Shown: piece by piece, positions 6,644 through 7,404 of the stretch
How positions within the stretch are numbered: the stretch's first letter is position 1
How the letters are laid out: every line of letters starts with the position of its first letter
DNA from: JBFGCT01 sp041581055
GTDB lineage: Bacteria > Actinomycetota > Acidimicrobiia > Acidimicrobiales > Ilumatobacteraceae
DNA: 7,404 nucleotides
NCBI GenBank assembly: GCA_041581055.1
Contig: JBFGCT010000195.1
Coordinates: forward strand, 1-7,404
Direction: 5' to 3'
The notes under the pieces: model-generated
Told to the model about the DNA's origin: nothing
What the model saw: only the letters and a program-made list of their open reading frames with translations
Databases searched by the model: none
Position numbers and translations under genes: made by a program

Positions 6644-7404
6644 ATGAGGAAGCTCGCGACGGCGATGGCGATGGTCCTGGCGGCCGCGGCGTGCGGTGGG
6701 AGCGACGACTCGGCGGCGCCGACCGACGCCCCGGCGGCGACGGACGCGCCCGCGGAGACCGAGGCGCCCGCCGCGACCGAGGCGCCCGCCGCGACCGAGG
6801 TGCCGGCGGAGACCGAGGCGCCCGCGGCGACCGAGGCCCCGGCGGAGACCGAGCCGGCGGGCCCCCGCGACGACGGCGTGCTCGACGTCCCGGCCGAGTT
6901 CGACACGATCCAGGCCGCGGTCGACGCGGCGGCGCCCGGCGACCTGGTGTTGATCTCGCCGGGCGTCTACAACGAGGCGGTCAACGTCACGACCGACGAG
7001 ATCGTGATCCGCGGGCTCGAGCGCGAGGGCGTCGTGCTCGACGGCCAGTTCAAGCTCGACAACGGGATCAGGGTGCTGGGAGCGACGGGCGTGGCGGTCG
7101 AGAACTTGACCACCCAGAACTACACCAACAACGGTGTGTTCTTCACCGGCGCGACCGGGTACCGGGCGTCGTACGTGACGGCGTACCGCAACGGCGACTA
7201 CGGCATCTACGCGTTCGACTCGGTCGTCGGCCAGATCGACAACAGCTACGGCGCGGGCAGCCCCGACGCCGGTTTCTACATCGGCCAGTGCTACCCGTGC
7301 GACGCGCTGGTCGACAACGTGCTCGCCGAACACAACGGCCTCGGCTACTCGGGGACGAACTCGGGCGGCAACCTGCTGATCGTCAACTCGACGTTCCGCG
7401 AGAA
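6644..7404 (+). CDS. Right-handed beta-helix lipoprotein with Thr-Glu-Ala-Pro repeat linker, 3'-truncated
   Basis: The frame stays open from ATG 6644 to the right edge (253 codons visible, no stop). MRKLATAMAMVLAAAACGGSDD is a lipoprotein signal; C17 follows AAA rather than an ideal L-A-G, a form common in actinobacteria. Residues 27-72 are seven hexapeptides of the form T-[DE]-[AV]-P-A-[AE] plus a partial eighth, an extended surface linker. From about residue 79 comes a parallel beta-helix of the pectin-lyase/NosD kind: FDTIQAAVDAAAPGD, LVLISPGVYNEAVNV and IVIRGLEREGVVLDG are the classic first coils, followed by coils with N-G-[VI]-type turns and asparagine ladders (NYTNNGVFF, YRNGDYGIYAF, EHNGLGYSG). 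C216 and C219 form a CYPC motif. Such folds occur in polysaccharide lyases, NosD-like periplasmic copper-maturation proteins and surface adhesins. No catalytic residues are identifiable here. Function is unknown; the cupredoxin next door hints at a shared extracytoplasmic role. Confidence 0.85.
   Translation, partial: MRKLATAMAMVLAAAACGGSDDSAAPTDAPAATDAPAETEAPAATEAPAATEVPAETEAPAATEAPAETEPAGPRDDGVLDVPAEFDTIQAAVDAAAPGDLVLISPGVYNEAVNVTTDEIVIRGLEREGVVLDGQFKLDNGIRVLGATGVAVENLTTQNYTNNGVFFTGATGYRASYVTAYRNGDYGIYAFDSVVGQIDNSYGAGSPDAGFYIGQCYPCDALVDNVLAEHNGLGYSGTNSGGNLLIVNSTFRE
6722..6859 (+). repeat. 18-bp tandem repeat array coding for a lipoprotein linker
   Basis: Seven in-frame 18-bp units run from 6722 to 6847, followed by 12 bp of an eighth. 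Each encodes T-[DE]-[AV]-P-A-[AE]. Units 3 and 4 (6758-6775 and 6776-6793) are identical; the others differ mostly at third positions or by Ala/Glu swaps at codon 6. Gain or loss of a unit would keep the frame, so linker length could vary between strains. Confidence 0.9.

Noticed and set aside
6638..7333. Minus-strand open frames opposite the beta-helix lipoprotein
   Set aside because: They are Val/Arg/Asp- or Ser/Ala-rich mirrors of the repeat and GC-rich codons. The plus-strand frame has an RBS, a signal peptide and recognisable beta-helix coils.

Overview
The window is very GC-rich (roughly 70% by eye), with G/C at most third codon positions and GTG or probable TTG starts besides ATG. Gene content and protein style point to a high-GC actinobacterium: a GpsI-type PNPase followed by dapB, and short lipoproteins with Ala/Pro/Thr/Glu-rich linkers. 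The class Acidimicrobiia (Ilumatobacter-like) is my best guess from recall of similar proteins; it was not tested.

Layout. Bases 1-2328 hold the 3' nine-tenths of a polynucleotide phosphorylase gene, cut by the left edge. dapB (2346-3113) follows on the same strand after 17 bp, probably in the same operon. A convergent junction of about 100 bp (3114-3213) separates it from tpx (thiol peroxidase, 3214-3708, minus) and a DedA/VTT-like membrane protein (3777-about 4421, minus). A divergent control region with a perfect 13-bp inverted repeat (4458-4503) lies between the membrane protein and an AlkK-type fatty acyl-CoA ligase (4531-6156, plus). The ligase stop overlaps the GTG start of a blue-copper (cupredoxin) lipoprotein (6153-6626). 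After 17 bp and a strong ribosome binding site comes a second lipoprotein (6644 to the right edge, open), with an 18-bp tandem-repeat linker and a right-handed beta-helix domain.

How the genes fit together. The left half is housekeeping: RNA turnover and phosphorolysis (PNPase), lysine/diaminopimelate synthesis (DapB) and peroxide defence (Tpx). The right half looks like one plus-strand transcription unit joining fatty-acid activation in the cytoplasm to two exported, probably lipid-anchored proteins: a copper electron carrier or copper binder, and a beta-helix protein with a Cys-x-x-Cys pair. The pairing of cupredoxin and beta-helix lipoproteins is the part most worth following up; its function is not evident from the sequence. 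No RNA genes, CRISPR arrays, insertion sequences or phage genes were seen, and no gene-free stretch exceeds about 110 bases.
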